Part shown: positions 10,658 through 37,726 of the stretch, in pieces | Layout: every line of letters begins with the position of its first letter | How positions within the stretch are numbered: position 1 is the first letter of the stretch | DNA from: Aporrectodea caliginosa | Taxonomy: Eukaryota; Annelida; Clitellata; Crassiclitellata; Lumbricidae | Assembly (NCBI GenBank): GCA_020284085.1 | Contig: JACEVL010000129.1 | Coordinates: 424,501-488,500 of the forward strand | Reading direction: 5' to 3' | DNA: 64,000 nucleotides | Made by a program: the position numbers and the translations under genes | The notes under the pieces: generated by a model | The model's input: the letters and a program-made list of their open reading frames with translations, nothing else | The model's database searches: none | What the model was told of the DNA's origin: nothing

Positions 10658-11397
10658 TTCCAATGAATTCTGCACTAGACCAGTTATACAGATGTTGTGT
10701 AAGTTTCGTGAGTAATGTAAATACATGCAGCGTCTATAAAATCAACAGGGATAATTTCCAGGCGATCAGGAATTTAAGCGTCCTCTATATGACTGTCTGC
10801 CATTAGGCTACCCGTAAATGAGGGACTACAAACTGGCAAGCTGTTTCGAATAATCCTACATAGGCCTAGCAACAAAGAGCGTAACCAGGGTATAATTTCG
10901 GAGGTTTCCATTTGGGGGTTTCCATTGGGCATGGCGCAGAGTAAGGGTAAATTTTGAAAAGTTAAATTCCTTTCGGCAATTACTTACTTCGAGGGGTTCG
11001 AAACGGTAAACCCTTCAAAAATACGCCCGTGATGGTAACACTTCTTTTCGTACCTTTCTTTTCGAATTATGTTAGCTAGATTCGTATGACACTTTCTTCT
11101 CAACAATCTAAGGAAACTGGACATAGGCCTATCCATATCTCGAAGATTATTGTCAATCCATTATTCTATTGAGAATCCGATATGCAGTACTTCAATGTGC
11201 TAGATTTCTTATTTCGTATTGTACATGCGCATATTTTTAACGCTCTTGAAAGGATCTCAGATGGCAAATATTATGTTAGAAGAACTACATATGTAAACTG
11301 CAGAAGAGCTAATTTCTCGAGTAGACGAGTTTCTGTTCTATAAATCTCAGTTCTTTGGCCACAGCATTCATCAGCTCTTGCCAAATATCATATTTGT

Positions 11398-11605
11398 AAT
11401 AATAATGATTCAGACTAATTATCTTCGTATCAATATACATTTCAAAGTATGAACGGATTATTACAATTTATTATAGGAGTCGAATTAAATTGTTTGGCAG
11501 TCATGCAAGGCCCCCATTACGTCCTACAGGCTCATTTTACCAACGCCATCTGGCCAATGAAGCGCTGGGTCAACCTTTGGGAGGGTAGCGGGAACGTATA
11601 GGCCT
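11398..11605 (-). mobile_element. SINE family 2 copy (minus)
   Basis: Matches the reverse complement of the family at 46714 and 58604: GGCAGTCATGCAAGG, GGCTCATTTTACC, GGGTCAACC. The tRNA-like head is mostly lost. Confidence 0.7.
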
Positions 11606-11630
11606 ACGAAGTGAAGCTTGTCTATGAGGA
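11589..11630. repeat. direct repeat, left copy
   Basis: AACGTATAGGCCTACGAAG followed by TGAAGCTTGTCTATGAGGA; matches 12095-12130 apart from an AGGCCT insertion. Confidence 0.85.
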
Positions 11631-11649
11631 CCAATATACCACTATACCC

Positions 11650-12092
11650 CCAAGCCGCCGCCATAGCCGCCGAGCCGCCGAATTTTTGTCCAAGCCGATT
11701 AGCCGCCGGAAATTTTACGGCTTAGCCGAAAAACCGCCGAGAATGTTTTTACGGCTAGCCGCCGGAAACATATTCAGCTAACTCAGCTAGAACACGCACA
11801 AAGTTGTGATTGTAAAGTTTTCCCGCTGGTTTCAAAGAGTTATGACTTTGTCGATTACCGTGCAAGTTCGGACTTATTGAAAATGTAGGCCTACTGTTTC
11901 GAATGACTTTTTGTGTGCTACTATTAATTGTTCATTTTTATGGCATTGTAGCTTGTCTAATAAATTGGCTTTTTGGAACTCTATCAGTCGATACACGTTT
12001 TGAACGGACTATATGTTTCAAGCCGTATTTTTTACGGCTAGCCGAAAAAGGTAGTTTACGTCATATTTTACGGCTAGCCGAAAAGCCGCCCT
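11650..12092. repeat. CGGCTAGCCG/GCCGCC-rich insertion
   Basis: Repeats of TTTACGGCTAGCCGAAAA and AGCCGCCG cluster at both ends of a T-rich core, and the whole is bracketed by 36-42 bp direct repeats. No open frame of note. Not a family I recognise. Confidence 0.6.
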
Positions 12093-12094
12093 AG

Positions 12095-12130
12095 CGGAAA
12101 CGTATACGAAGTGAAGCTTGTCTATGAGGA
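12095..12130. repeat. direct repeat, right copy
   Basis: ACGTATACGAAGTGAAGCTT continuing GTCTATGAGGA; partner of 11589-11630. Confidence 0.85.
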
Positions 12131-12867
12131 ACGACTAACCAAGATTGTCCTAGCTCACAGGAGAGAATGGCGTGACAGTTATTAAAGTGTTTAATTGGAC
12201 AAGGGATAATCATAAGACTATGACAATGAATAAGAAGACAATAACAATAATGGCGACAATAAGATTTATAATTGAGTTTAATAATTTTCTGTTAATGTCT
12301 CTTTGATTAACGATGATAATAATAAATAGCGTAATATAAATATAAATATATTATTCAATATAAATTTCAATAATAATAATTCTTAAGTTTAAAATGTTAC
12401 GTGTTCACCAATTCATACCTTGACTTCAATTCCGCGATCACCAAGCCACTATTAACCCAAATATTCCGAACAAACAACCTTTATGCTTGGCTTGTTCTAT
12501 ACGTTTATTGAACGACGACGCCAAAGTCGAAGATGATTGGCGTCTAAATCTTTCTAGAGAACCGGGTCAATTCATAGAAGCTGTTTCTTTGCAGCAGGAC
12601 GTTAACCAATCAGAGGAAAGCCTAACCCAGAATACAATGAAAATAGCTGTCATTTACCCAGATACACAGTCTGCATAGGCAAACTGTTTAGTCAATGAGA
12701 GCTACCCTATACACAGCTACCTTGAAAGCTAATCATTAAGACACCAGGTCTAAGGCTTTGTAGCTCAATTCTTATGAGTGGATATTATCTAGCTAACTAT
12801 ATACATACATAGTATTACATACATATATATACATATATATATATGATCACCTAGCTCTGTGACTAGT

Positions 12868-13045
12868 GTTGTTTTAGTTTTGCCTCGAGTTTTAGTTACA
12901 GTTATTATTAGTTTTACAAGCTTGGTGTTTTATTTATTATTAGTTTGAGCTATTTCACCAAATTTTAGTTTTAGTTAATAGAAACTGACACTTCCCCGTT
13001 TCAGTTTTAGTTTTTGCAGTTTTAGTTTTAGTTATAGTTTTGGTT
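12868..13045. repeat. TTTTAGTT-rich low-complexity repeat
   Basis: About twelve copies of TTTTAGTT or close variants; complementary in motif to the AACTAAAA block at 23955-24575. Confidence 0.75.
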
Positions 13046-13394
13046 ATTCGTTCACTGATATTTAGCCAACAACAATGTATATCAAATTGCTGCAAATGGC
13101 AGTAGTAACCATTATTCCTACAGTATGACAACATGCCATGTATCATACATGATATAATGTCCTTTTAATGATTAATGTGGTAACAATTTCTTGGTAAGCT
13201 TTATGTGATTCCCCGATTTTCGCCCCTATATAGGCCTACAAAGACTTTGAATATTCAAGGACGCGAGGTTTTCGTTGTGTGTTTTCGTTAGGTTTTCGTT
13301 AGATGTTTTGATCCCTTCATTCAGTTTGAAGAAGCGAACAGTCAATGAGAGATTAATGAGCCTATCCCTCCCCACCTATCGATCATGTTTTGAC

Positions 13395-13735
13395 TGAGCG
13401 CCTGTGAATAAGCTGGTTCCCGCGACTTCGCTTTTTCGGGCGCTGTAGAAATTTCGATATTGCGATTGCAATTGCCATCCATCTCTCAATTCTGTCATCT
13501 TCTTGGGTTTCTCTCAGAAACGATAAACAAATTTCGTTACATTAAAAGCTGCATTCATATTCCACACCACATCGCAATCATAATCTCTGGAAACCGGTCA
13601 CGGACTAGTAACCCTATTGGACAACCCCTCTGACTCGACGCAGCGTTCGTGTCGTGAATAAGCTGGTGCCTTGCTCCGTGTATTTCGAGCGGCGCTTTAG
13701 AAGTTTGGAGATTACGACTACGATTACGTTCTGTA
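13395..13735 (+). mobile_element. two (GATTAC)-tail LINE 3' ends in tandem
   Basis: GTGAATAAGCTGGT...GGGCGCTGTAGAAATTTCG at 13395-13470 and GTGAATAAGCTGGTGCC...GGCGCTTTAGAAGTTTGGAG ending in ATTACGATTACG at 13615-13735. The second is colinear with 32663-32770. Confidence 0.65.
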
Positions 13736-14484
13736 GAGATGAAAAATACATTAAGACAAGACGGTGCATAGAAAACAGCCGATCAGACTAACGACACCTC
13801 TAACGATGCATTGATTTCCAATAATTTATCTGTCGAGGTCATCGAATCATCAACTTGACACGTCTCACGAATATGCTATTAACAGAATTCGCCAGATCTC
13901 TTGTATTGCTGCATTAACACAATTCCTCGCTAGAGTGACGTATTGCAAGAGCATTTGCTTTCATCGCAGATGGTTGGTTAGTTGCTGTTTGACGACGTAA
14001 AAAACCAAATCAGGCAACTTCTTCCAACCCCCCACCCCACCCCACCTCCCTCCCCCATTGGTAGGCGCCACTGGGATTTGCACTACCAGAGTACGGGCGG
14101 AGCTAACCCGTATGGAAACGGGTTTTTGTATCGTTGTTGAATTTGTTTTTTGGTTTGCGTTTCAGCTGAATGATCGTTCAAAAACATAATTTTTATGGCC
14201 CACCTACAAGGATCAACATTGACAGATTACGGTAGTGGACGAATTGAGAGATAACTCCGATTTAGGCTACTTCACATTACCTTCAGTATGGGAATTGTAA
14301 AAATAACGGGGGGTTGGACGTTGATTAATGTTCAGTTTGGGTGTGAAATGTAGACTTTACTATGGGAGCCTAAGAAAGACTAGGGGTTGAACCCCCAACC
14401 CCAACCCCCGGCAATTCTCACCCTGATTACCTTCACACTATAAGTAACTGACTACCTGTAGATAGCTTCACATTCGGACAATTA

Positions 14485-14590
14485 ACCCTTATGTCACTAC
14501 GCAGCGCTCGTGAATAAGCGGGTGCCCTGCTCCGTGGATTTTTAGGTAGCGCTTTAGTAATTTTGAGATTACGATTACGAATAACAATAA
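14485..14590 (+). mobile_element. (GATTAC)-tail LINE 3' end
   Basis: TGAATAAGCGGGTGCCCTGC...ATTACGATTACG; the unit 2/3 spacer has the equivalent at 36385-36485. Confidence 0.65.
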
Positions 14591-14869
14591 GGACGTCATG
14601 ATTTTGATTCTGTAGTTCACTTAATTGTGAAGTCTCGAATTCCCAAAAGAAATGAAAGAAACGGGTCTGAATCTAATGTCAACTTCACAGACATTAAATT
14701 TACAACGCTGTCCAAAACATAATATTATGTCTTTAATCGCTTTATACACCAACACGAAGGTTTGTTAACAATTAAGATATCTCCTTAGACCGGTTCAGTT
14801 TCATTCTGCAGTGTTCAGGAATCGAACGAAGCCACACTTCTCTGTTCTGTTCCATTTCCTATGAGCATT

Positions 14870-14872
14870 TGG

Positions 14873-14903
<31 letters not shown>

Positions 14904-14975
14904 GCAATCAACCAAACAATCAGAATTTATATAGCGCCCTTCATGAATCCTACTCAGAGGCGTTTTCGACAATTC
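14870..14975 (-). mobile_element. L2-like LINE 3' end (minus) with (GATT)n tail
   Basis: The plus strand shows (CAAT)n then AATTTATATAGCGCCC and ACTCAGAGGCG, i.e. an inverted L2-like end. The equivalent lies at 36763-36845. Confidence 0.65.
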
Positions 14976-15264
14976 CTTTATTCGTCATCCAGGTCATCAA
15001 TATAGTTCTTCGTTGTCCTGCCGTCTTCTTTCCTTCTATTCTGTCCACTAATATCGCCTTCATGTGTATTTCATAGGCTTCTTAGATGAATTTTACATTT
15101 AAACAAAATATAAAAATATCTATAAACCAAAATCCTGTTAATTTTTTTAATAAGGAAAGCATCTATAAACCAACAAACAAATGGCATAGTTCAATAACTT
15201 ATTTAATAATTTAATGTCTGAGTGTTATGTTTTATCGATCGATTGATAAACATCATCCTCCAGC

Positions 15265-15350
15265 ATTTCAACGGGGTTTAAGTGGGACCCGTATGGGCCA
15301 GAATAGGCTTCCATAGGGGCACCATGTGGCATGCAAGTAGGGAAGAAACA
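15265..15350. repeat. CCATATGGG-type repeat
   Basis: GTGGGACCCGTATGGGCC...GCACCATGTGGCATGCAAGTAG; related sequence at 37138-37215 and, inverted, 55560-55690. Confidence 0.5.
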
Positions 15351-15493
15351 CAACTACAACGGCAGAGAACGTTTAAAAATTAACACAAGCAATGATTAAT
15401 TATTGTAAAATAGTTCAAACGACAACCACCTTATTAGTAGGCCTAATAATGGCATTACTGTTTAGTAGTGTGCGCACTTCGAAGGGTACGTCC

Positions 15494-31633
<16,140 letters not shown>

Positions 31634-32152
31634 TTCCACGGAACTTTCTACGCCAGACCAGTAATATAGACGTAATATGAATATAAATATAATATTCAAT
31701 ATAAATTTCAATAATAACAATTCTTAAGTTTACAATGTTATGTGTTCACCAATTCATACCTTGACTTAAATCACAACTTCACAAGACCACCAAGCCACTA
31801 TTAGGCCTAACCCAAATACTCCGAACAAACAACCTTTGCGGCTGTTTTTTATATATTTTTATTTAACGACGCCGCCAAGTCGAAGATGTATGGCGTCCCA
31901 AATATATCCAGAGAACCAGGTCAATTAATACAAGCTGTTTCTTAGCAGCAGGTCGTTAACCAATCAGAGGAAGGGCTAACCCAGAATACAATGCAAAATA
32001 GCTGTCATTTACCCAGATTACACAGTCTGCATAGGCAAACTGTTTAACCAATGAGAGTTACCCTACACAGGTAACTTTAAACCTAATGTTTAAGCCACCA
32101 ACCAAGGCTTATTAACTCTTACTAACTTAATTCTTATGCGTTAATATATATC

Positions 32153-32158
<6 letters not shown>

Positions 32159-32216
<58 letters not shown>
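32159..32216. repeat. (TA)n microsatellite
   Basis: About 29 TA units. Confidence 0.95.
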
Positions 32217-32220
<4 letters not shown>

Positions 32221-32662
32221 GTAACTTTCATATCACTTGTCTTCTCTTGCGAAGTGATTACTTGTTCTCACGTATCAGGTGCATATAAGTCACAGTTACA
32301 TTAGCTAGGTGCTATATATAAATTATATATGCATGTGTATATATATATATGGGAAGTGCTGTGCTATATATACTTATATACTAGCTCAAAATACTGCCGT
32401 GTTCGTGGCATATATTATACTTGTCGTGTAGGCCTACACATAAAAATATGCTTACGTACATGTAAAATTGACAACTATAACAGTTACTATGCGTATTTCA
32501 GTCGATAGATAGTTTGAATATGCAATTTAAGACAGGTTACTATGCCATTCAAAGAAGCTTGACACTGTCTATTGACGCTCTTTTCGGGGTAGTGACAGAC
32601 AGTCATCAAAATACTGCATATTGCATTGTTAAAGATATGAATTGAACCTTTAGTTTGCATAC

Positions 32663-32770
32663 AACCCCTCTGACTCGACGCAGCGTGCGTGTCGTGAATA
32701 AGCTGGTGCCTTGCTCCATGGATTTCGAGCGGCGCTTAAGAAGTCTGGAGATTACGATTACGATTACGTT
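32663..32770 (+). mobile_element. (GATTAC)-tail LINE 3' end
   Basis: GTGAATAAGCTGGTGCCTTG...ATTACGATTACG; colinear with 13615-13735. Confidence 0.65.
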
Positions 32771-33179
32771 CTGTAGCGTTGAAATACATTAAGACAAGAA
32801 GCTGCACAGAAAACAGCCGATCAGACTAATGACACCTCTAACGATGCATTGATTTCCAATATATGTCGAGGGCATCGAATAATCAACTTGACACGTCTCG
32901 CGAATATGCTATTAAAAAAAATTCGCCAGAATGTTTTGCTGCATTAACACAATTCCTCGCTAGAGTGACATATTGCAAAAGCATTTGCTTTCATCGCAGC
33001 TGGTTGGTGAGTTGCTGTTTAACAACACTGTTTCGTAGCACAGATACTTAGCGTCGCCCTCCTCCTTTCTCCAGGCTTGGGACCGGCACATCCAGAGTAC
33101 TAGTAGAGGCGGAGTTCTTTCATCGCTGTCGTCTGAAGTTCTTATCAGAGAGCGTCTTAATGTCGTTACATTACCAAAC

Positions 33180-33245
33180 CGTTTAATCCAATCTAAAGAC
33201 TTCTATAGCGCCAACCATATAACGCCCAGGGTAACAATCAACTGC
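33180..33245 (-). mobile_element. LINE 3' end fragment (minus)
   Basis: On plus, TTAATCCAATCTAAAGAC then TTCTATAGCGCCAACCATAT: an inverted GGCGCTATAGAA end with a TTGGATTAA tail. Confidence 0.5.
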
Positions 33246-34009
33246 TTAATCCGTAATAGTAGTGTCCAGTGCATTTTTAAGGGATTTGGACTACTGGGAC
33301 AAGGTCTGCCATGGCTAGGGATTTGAGGGAGCTTTCTAAGCACCCCAGCTGGGTCGGGCGGAACCCGAGCCGACAACGCATTTTAGGGCATGCATTAGCT
33401 GCCAATTGGAGCCCATTTTAGCCACTTCATTTTACCAAATTTGTTTTTTTAATTATACATATCCCTATTTAAGTCATTCATAGAAGTTTGAAAATATTGA
33501 CATAATCAACCATACAACCAAAATAATTGATATAAATAAATTAGTGACAGGCTGAGTGACTGTGATGCAATGGAGAAGCTGCAGCTACAACAAGCAATGA
33601 TAGCTTTAACTTCAGCAAACATGATCAACTTCATTTTCCAATGTAATTAGGCAAATGAACCAAAAACTCATAACACTCGTCACATAATAACTCTCATCAC
33701 AATTAAATCACTTCCACGGTGTATCCTGTAACAATGGGAATTATTAGGATAATTAATGAGACCAACTATAGTATACTATAGTTGCATTCTATAAGCTTAA
33801 ATGTTTGCATGGCGGGTGTTTCAACTTTTGACTACGGAGTTTAACTTGGACCTAAAAATGACAAATTAATTAAAATATTTAATTTATATTAACCAGTTGT
33901 GATGTTATCAGGTGATCAAATGGGGCTATAAACCGTAGTTTACGTTGACAAATTATTCTAATGTCTTCAATGGAGTACTTTGCGTTGGTAATTATAGGCA
34001 GTCTACCAA

Positions 34010-34315
34010 TGTCCTCAATAGCTATCATCAATCCAGCTTCCATTTAAGCAAAACATTATATTAATCAATCGAACTTATGTTTAAGCAAGAATTATTGTCA
34101 TCAATCCAACTTTTATTTAGGCAAGAATTTTCCGTCAATCCCACTTCTATTTAAGCAAAAACTTCATCGATCCAGCTTCTATTGAAGCAAAGACTTAGTT
34201 TCTTCGATCCATCATCTGCTTAAGCAAAAATATTTGTTCATCAATCAAAAATATTTGTTTCATCAATCCAACTTCCATTTAGGCAAACAATTATTTTCAT
34301 CAATCAAGTTAACAA
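34010..34315 (+). repeat. 40-bp minisatellite, TCAATCCAACTTCTATTTAA
   Basis: About seven units of the form CATCAATCCAACTTCTATTT plus AAGCAAAAATTAT. It directly precedes the L2-like LINE and may be part of its 5' region or the target. Confidence 0.75.
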
Positions 34316-34374
34316 TTTAAATTGACCATATGAAATAATTTGGCAACGTAAAATACTGTTTTACCATCAAAGGA

Positions 34375-36240
34375 ATGGTTGTTCAATTGTTTCAGAAGAG
34401 GGAGCTGATTTTGTGGTTGCGTTTAAACCGATTGACTTTCAAACACATATGCCTGACCGTCCTCCAGATACTCCATCTTTCACAGCGGACGCCTTCCTGG
34501 CCTCGTTCGACGCCAAGATCCGCGACATTCGTCAGGCAACCGCTGGCTCCCCGCCGCCCATTCATCCTCCTTCTGACTGCCGTCTATCTACAATACATCC
34601 AGTTTCCAGTGCAGAACTACGCCGTGTTATTCTTTCCTCGCCGCCAAAGTCTTGTGAACTGGATCCTATCCCAATCTTTTTGCTCCAGGAATTTATTGAT
34701 ACTCTGCTTCCTCTTCTTACAACCCTCTGTAATCGATCTCTACAGGAAGGTACCCTGCCATCGTCGCAGAAGAGGTCAATCTTGATCCCTGCCCTGAAGG
34801 GTGGTGGTTTGGATCCAACTGACCCCACGAACTACAGGCCGATAGCAAACGTTACCTTCTTCTCAAAAATCATCGAAAAGGTCGTTGCTATGCAGCTCGT
34901 CGCCTACCTAGAAGGGAATAATCTGCTGCCGCAAAGTCAATCTGGTTTCAGAAAACACCACTCAACTGAAACGCTTCTACTCCGACTCCTTTCAGACATC
35001 TACGGAGCGATTGACAGAGCCCAGCTTACCCTACTGGCCCTTTTCGACGTCAGCGCTGCATTCGACACTGTAGACCATGATATCCTGTTAGAGCGGTTGA
35101 ATGTATCTTTTGGTCTAACTGGTAATTTTTATGAATGGGTAGCCTCTTTTCTCCATGAACGTTCCCTCTGTGTGGTCCATGGCTCCACTAGGTCCATATG
35201 GGTCCCTGCGCAATGTGGTCTGCCCCAGGGCTCGGTCCTTGGGCCCATCCTATATATTATCTACACATCAGGTGTTGCTCAACTTTTGAGGGCGCATGCG
35301 GTTTTAGGTCAGCTATATGCTGACGACGTGCAAGCGTACACTCACTGCCTACCATCTAACGCAATCTCTGCAGTTCGGGTCATGAGCGGAACTATGGATG
35401 CTCTAGAAGCGTGGATGTCGTCTAATCGGCTGCGCTTGAACCCGTCCAAGACTAAATTCATCTGGTTAGGCACTCGGAAACAGGTTGCTAAACTTGACTT
35501 TACTACCCTTACGTCTGAATTCCCTCATTATGTTTTTTCAACCACGGTTCGTGACCTCGGCGTCCAGCTGGACCAAGAGCTCACTTTTACTCCACATCTT
35601 CATCGTCTTGCTCGGGACTGCTATTACCAGCTGCGCCAGCTTCGTACTGTTACCCGCTCGCTTACGTCTGCTGCCAAACTTACTCTAGTGCATTCCTTCA
35701 TCACAGCTCGTCTTGACTATTGCTCATCGCTCTACTTTGGCCTCCCATCTAGCCGCATAGCATGCTTGGACCGAGTCTTGCGCTCTGCAGCGCGACTCAT
35801 TGGGCAAATTCCAAAGTATGGACACGTCTCCAGCTATATGCTGGAGGTCCTCCACTGGCTCCCTGTCTGCCAGCGCATCGAGTACAGGGTAGCTGCCTTG
35901 GTTTTGCGCTGTCTCCAGGGCCTCGCCCCAACTTACCTCCGTGAGCTCTGCTGTATGATTTCGGTTGTCCCAGGGCGTCGCCTCCTACGCTCCGCAGAAA
36001 AAGGAGTTCTTATGGTTCCTTTTGCTTGTACTGCAACAATGCAGAACCGAGCTTTTTCTGTGGCAGGTCCAATGATTTGGAATGGTCTTCCTCTAGAGCT
36101 GCGTCTACACCCTGGGAGTCTGCCTGAAACTTTCCTTACTAAACTCAAAACTGTTCTTTTTGGGCGCGTTGGAGTCGGTTTCGCCTCTGAGGGAGCTCCT
36201 TTTGTGGCGCTATATAAATTCCCGAATGAATTAATGAATA
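34375..36240 (+). mobile_element. L2-like LINE, long intact reverse-transcriptase frame
   Basis: A 631-codon open frame (34413-36308) spans the RT and C-terminal domains: PTNYRPIANVTFFSKIIEKV, FRKHHSTETLLLRLLSDIYG, ALFDVSAAFDTVDHDILLER, GLPQGSVLGPILYIIY, LYADDVQAY (catalytic YADD), LRLNPSKTKF, RLDYCSSLYFGLP, LHWLPVCQRIEYRV, GPMIWNGLPLELR. The apurinic endonuclease domain is missing, so the copy is 5'-truncated. The element ends GCGCTATATAAATTCCCGAA then TGAATTAATGAAT, the GAAT-type tail of the L2 clade; the last codons of the frame are host flank. The open frame suggests recent insertion. Confidence 0.9.
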
Positions 36241-36384
36241 TGGCGACACCTATCATCGTCAACACTGACAGACTAGTCACTAGTGTAAGAAGCGAGAGAT
36301 TTCCTTGATTTACTTCACATTATCTTCACATTATGAGTGATTACCTTGTTTTTTCACGTGAAGACACCTTCACATGAGCACAAT

Positions 36385-36485
36385 TAACCCCTCTGACACC
36401 ACGCAGCCCTCGTGAATAAGCTGTTGCCCTGCTCCATGGATTTTTTAAGCGCTTTAGAAATCCTGAGATTACGATTACGAATAAA
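36385..36485 (+). mobile_element. (GATTAC)-tail LINE 3' end
   Basis: Colinear with 14485-14590. Confidence 0.65.
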
Positions 36486-36762
36486 CAATAATGGCATGAC
36501 ATGATTTTTAATCTATAGCTGAGTTCATTGGAAGGTCTCGGATACCAGAAAGGAACAAGCCTGAATCTGAGGTCAACTTCACAGGCATGAAATTAACAAC
36601 GCCGTGCAAAACATAAATTATGTCTTTAATCGCTTTATACACAAACACGAAGGTTTATTAACAATTAAGATATCTTCCTTGACCTGTTTAGTTTCATTCT
36701 GCAGTGTTCAGGAATCGAACGACGTCACTCATCACTGTTCTGTTCCATTTCCTCTTAGCATC

Positions 36763-36845
36763 TTTGTCAATCAATCCATCAATCAGAATTTATTTATATA
36801 GAGCCTCTTCAAGATTCCTACTCAGAGGCACTGCCGACCCTTTGC
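36763..36845 (-). mobile_element. L2-like LINE 3' end (minus)
   Basis: Counterpart of 14870-14975; on plus TCAATCAATCCATCAATCAG then TTATATAGAGCCTCTTCAAG. Confidence 0.6.
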
Positions 36846-37137
36846 TTAATTCGTCATCCAGGTCGTGAGTAGAGTTCTTCTGATCCCACCGTTTTCTTTC
36901 GTCTACGGTACTTTCTACTAATATCGTATTCAGATGTATCTTATAAACCAATAGGCTTCTTAGATACATTTTATTTAAATAGGTTAGGAAAATATCTGTA
37001 AACCAGCGTTCTGTTTAAATATTTTGCTAAATAAGGAAGGCATCTATAAACCAATAAATAGATTACTTAATTTTATAATTTAGTTAATCATTGAATGTCT
37101 GAGTTTTATCGGTTAATAAACTTCACCCTCCAGCATT

Positions 37138-37215
37138 TAACGGGTTTCAGGTGGGACACATGGGCTCTAAAAAAAGCTACCATACGGGCGCCTTGTGGAC
37201 ATGATGGTAGGGAAG
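37138..37215. repeat. CCATATGGG-type repeat
   Basis: GGTGGGACACATGGGCTC...GGGCGCCTTGTGGACATGATGG; counterpart of 15265-15350. Confidence 0.5.
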
Positions 37216-37363
37216 ACAAACTAATATGTAGGCCTATATACAGCAGCAGAGAGCTCTTAAAATTCACACCGGCAATGATAAATTATTGTACAACGGTGCA
37301 AACGACAACAATCTTATTAGTAAGCCTAATAATCGTATTACTGTTTAGTAGTGTGCCCTCTTC

Positions 37364-37726
37364 TCACATGCGATTAATCAGGTATCTTAGTGACGAATTC
37401 GAATTCACTGTGTGGCGCTTTCTTCTTGAAAGCCACTCATATGCTTTCAGTTCTGACTTGTTTTGCGCAGCCCCTTCTGCAATCGTAGAAACTGGCTTCG
37501 ATGGAGCAGCAGATTTCAGTTTGAGTAGATCCGATAGTAATGTCTTGTATTGAGTTTCGATCGAGCTGTTGCCGCTTATCGTGTCGAAATACTGATCCGT
37601 GTAGTGTTCGAACTCCCAGACCTGATCTCGATTTTTCTCGTAGTCGCACGGTACCATTGCGACATTCTTTAGATCCGAGGCCACTGACAGACACAGCCCT
37701 GACTCTTGATCTATCAGCGGACCATT
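37364..37726 (-). CDS. copy 3 exon 12 (lectin end, tail, stop)
   Basis: 363 nt including TGA. It keeps [38 protein letters not shown] and the long tail, one residue longer than copy 2 and divergent at the last 15 or so residues. Confidence 0.87.
   Translation of the reverse strand, partial: NGPLIDQESGLCLSVASDLKNVAMVPCDYEKNRDQVWEFEHYTDQYFDTISGNSSIETQYKTLLSDLLKLKSAAPSKPVSTIAEGAAQNKSELKAYEWLSRRKRHTVNSNSSLRYLINRM

Larger units (their letters stand above)
1..15400. repeat. tandem duplication unit 1 (gene copy 1 plus upstream spacer; left end cut)
   Basis: Positions 1-770 match about 20880-21790 and 42840-43810 outside the exons too. The spacer 10.7-15.4 kb matches 31.7-37.3 kb, and parts match 52.8-55.0 kb. 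The period between start codons is about 21 kb. Confidence 0.85.
10658..15493. other. spacer between gene copies 1 and 2
   Basis: No host coding sequence seen. It holds upstream sequence of copy 1 (non-coding exon and promoter unassigned), a SINE family 2 copy, a CGGCTAGCCG-rich insertion, T-rich repeats and several (GATTAC)-tail LINE ends. Largely colinear with 31634-37363. Confidence 0.6.
31634..37363. other. spacer between gene copies 2 and 3
   Basis: Holds upstream sequence of copy 2, a (TA)n tract, (GATTAC)-tail ends, a minisatellite and an L2-like LINE that makes it about 1 kb longer than the 1-2 spacer. No host exon seen. Confidence 0.6.
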
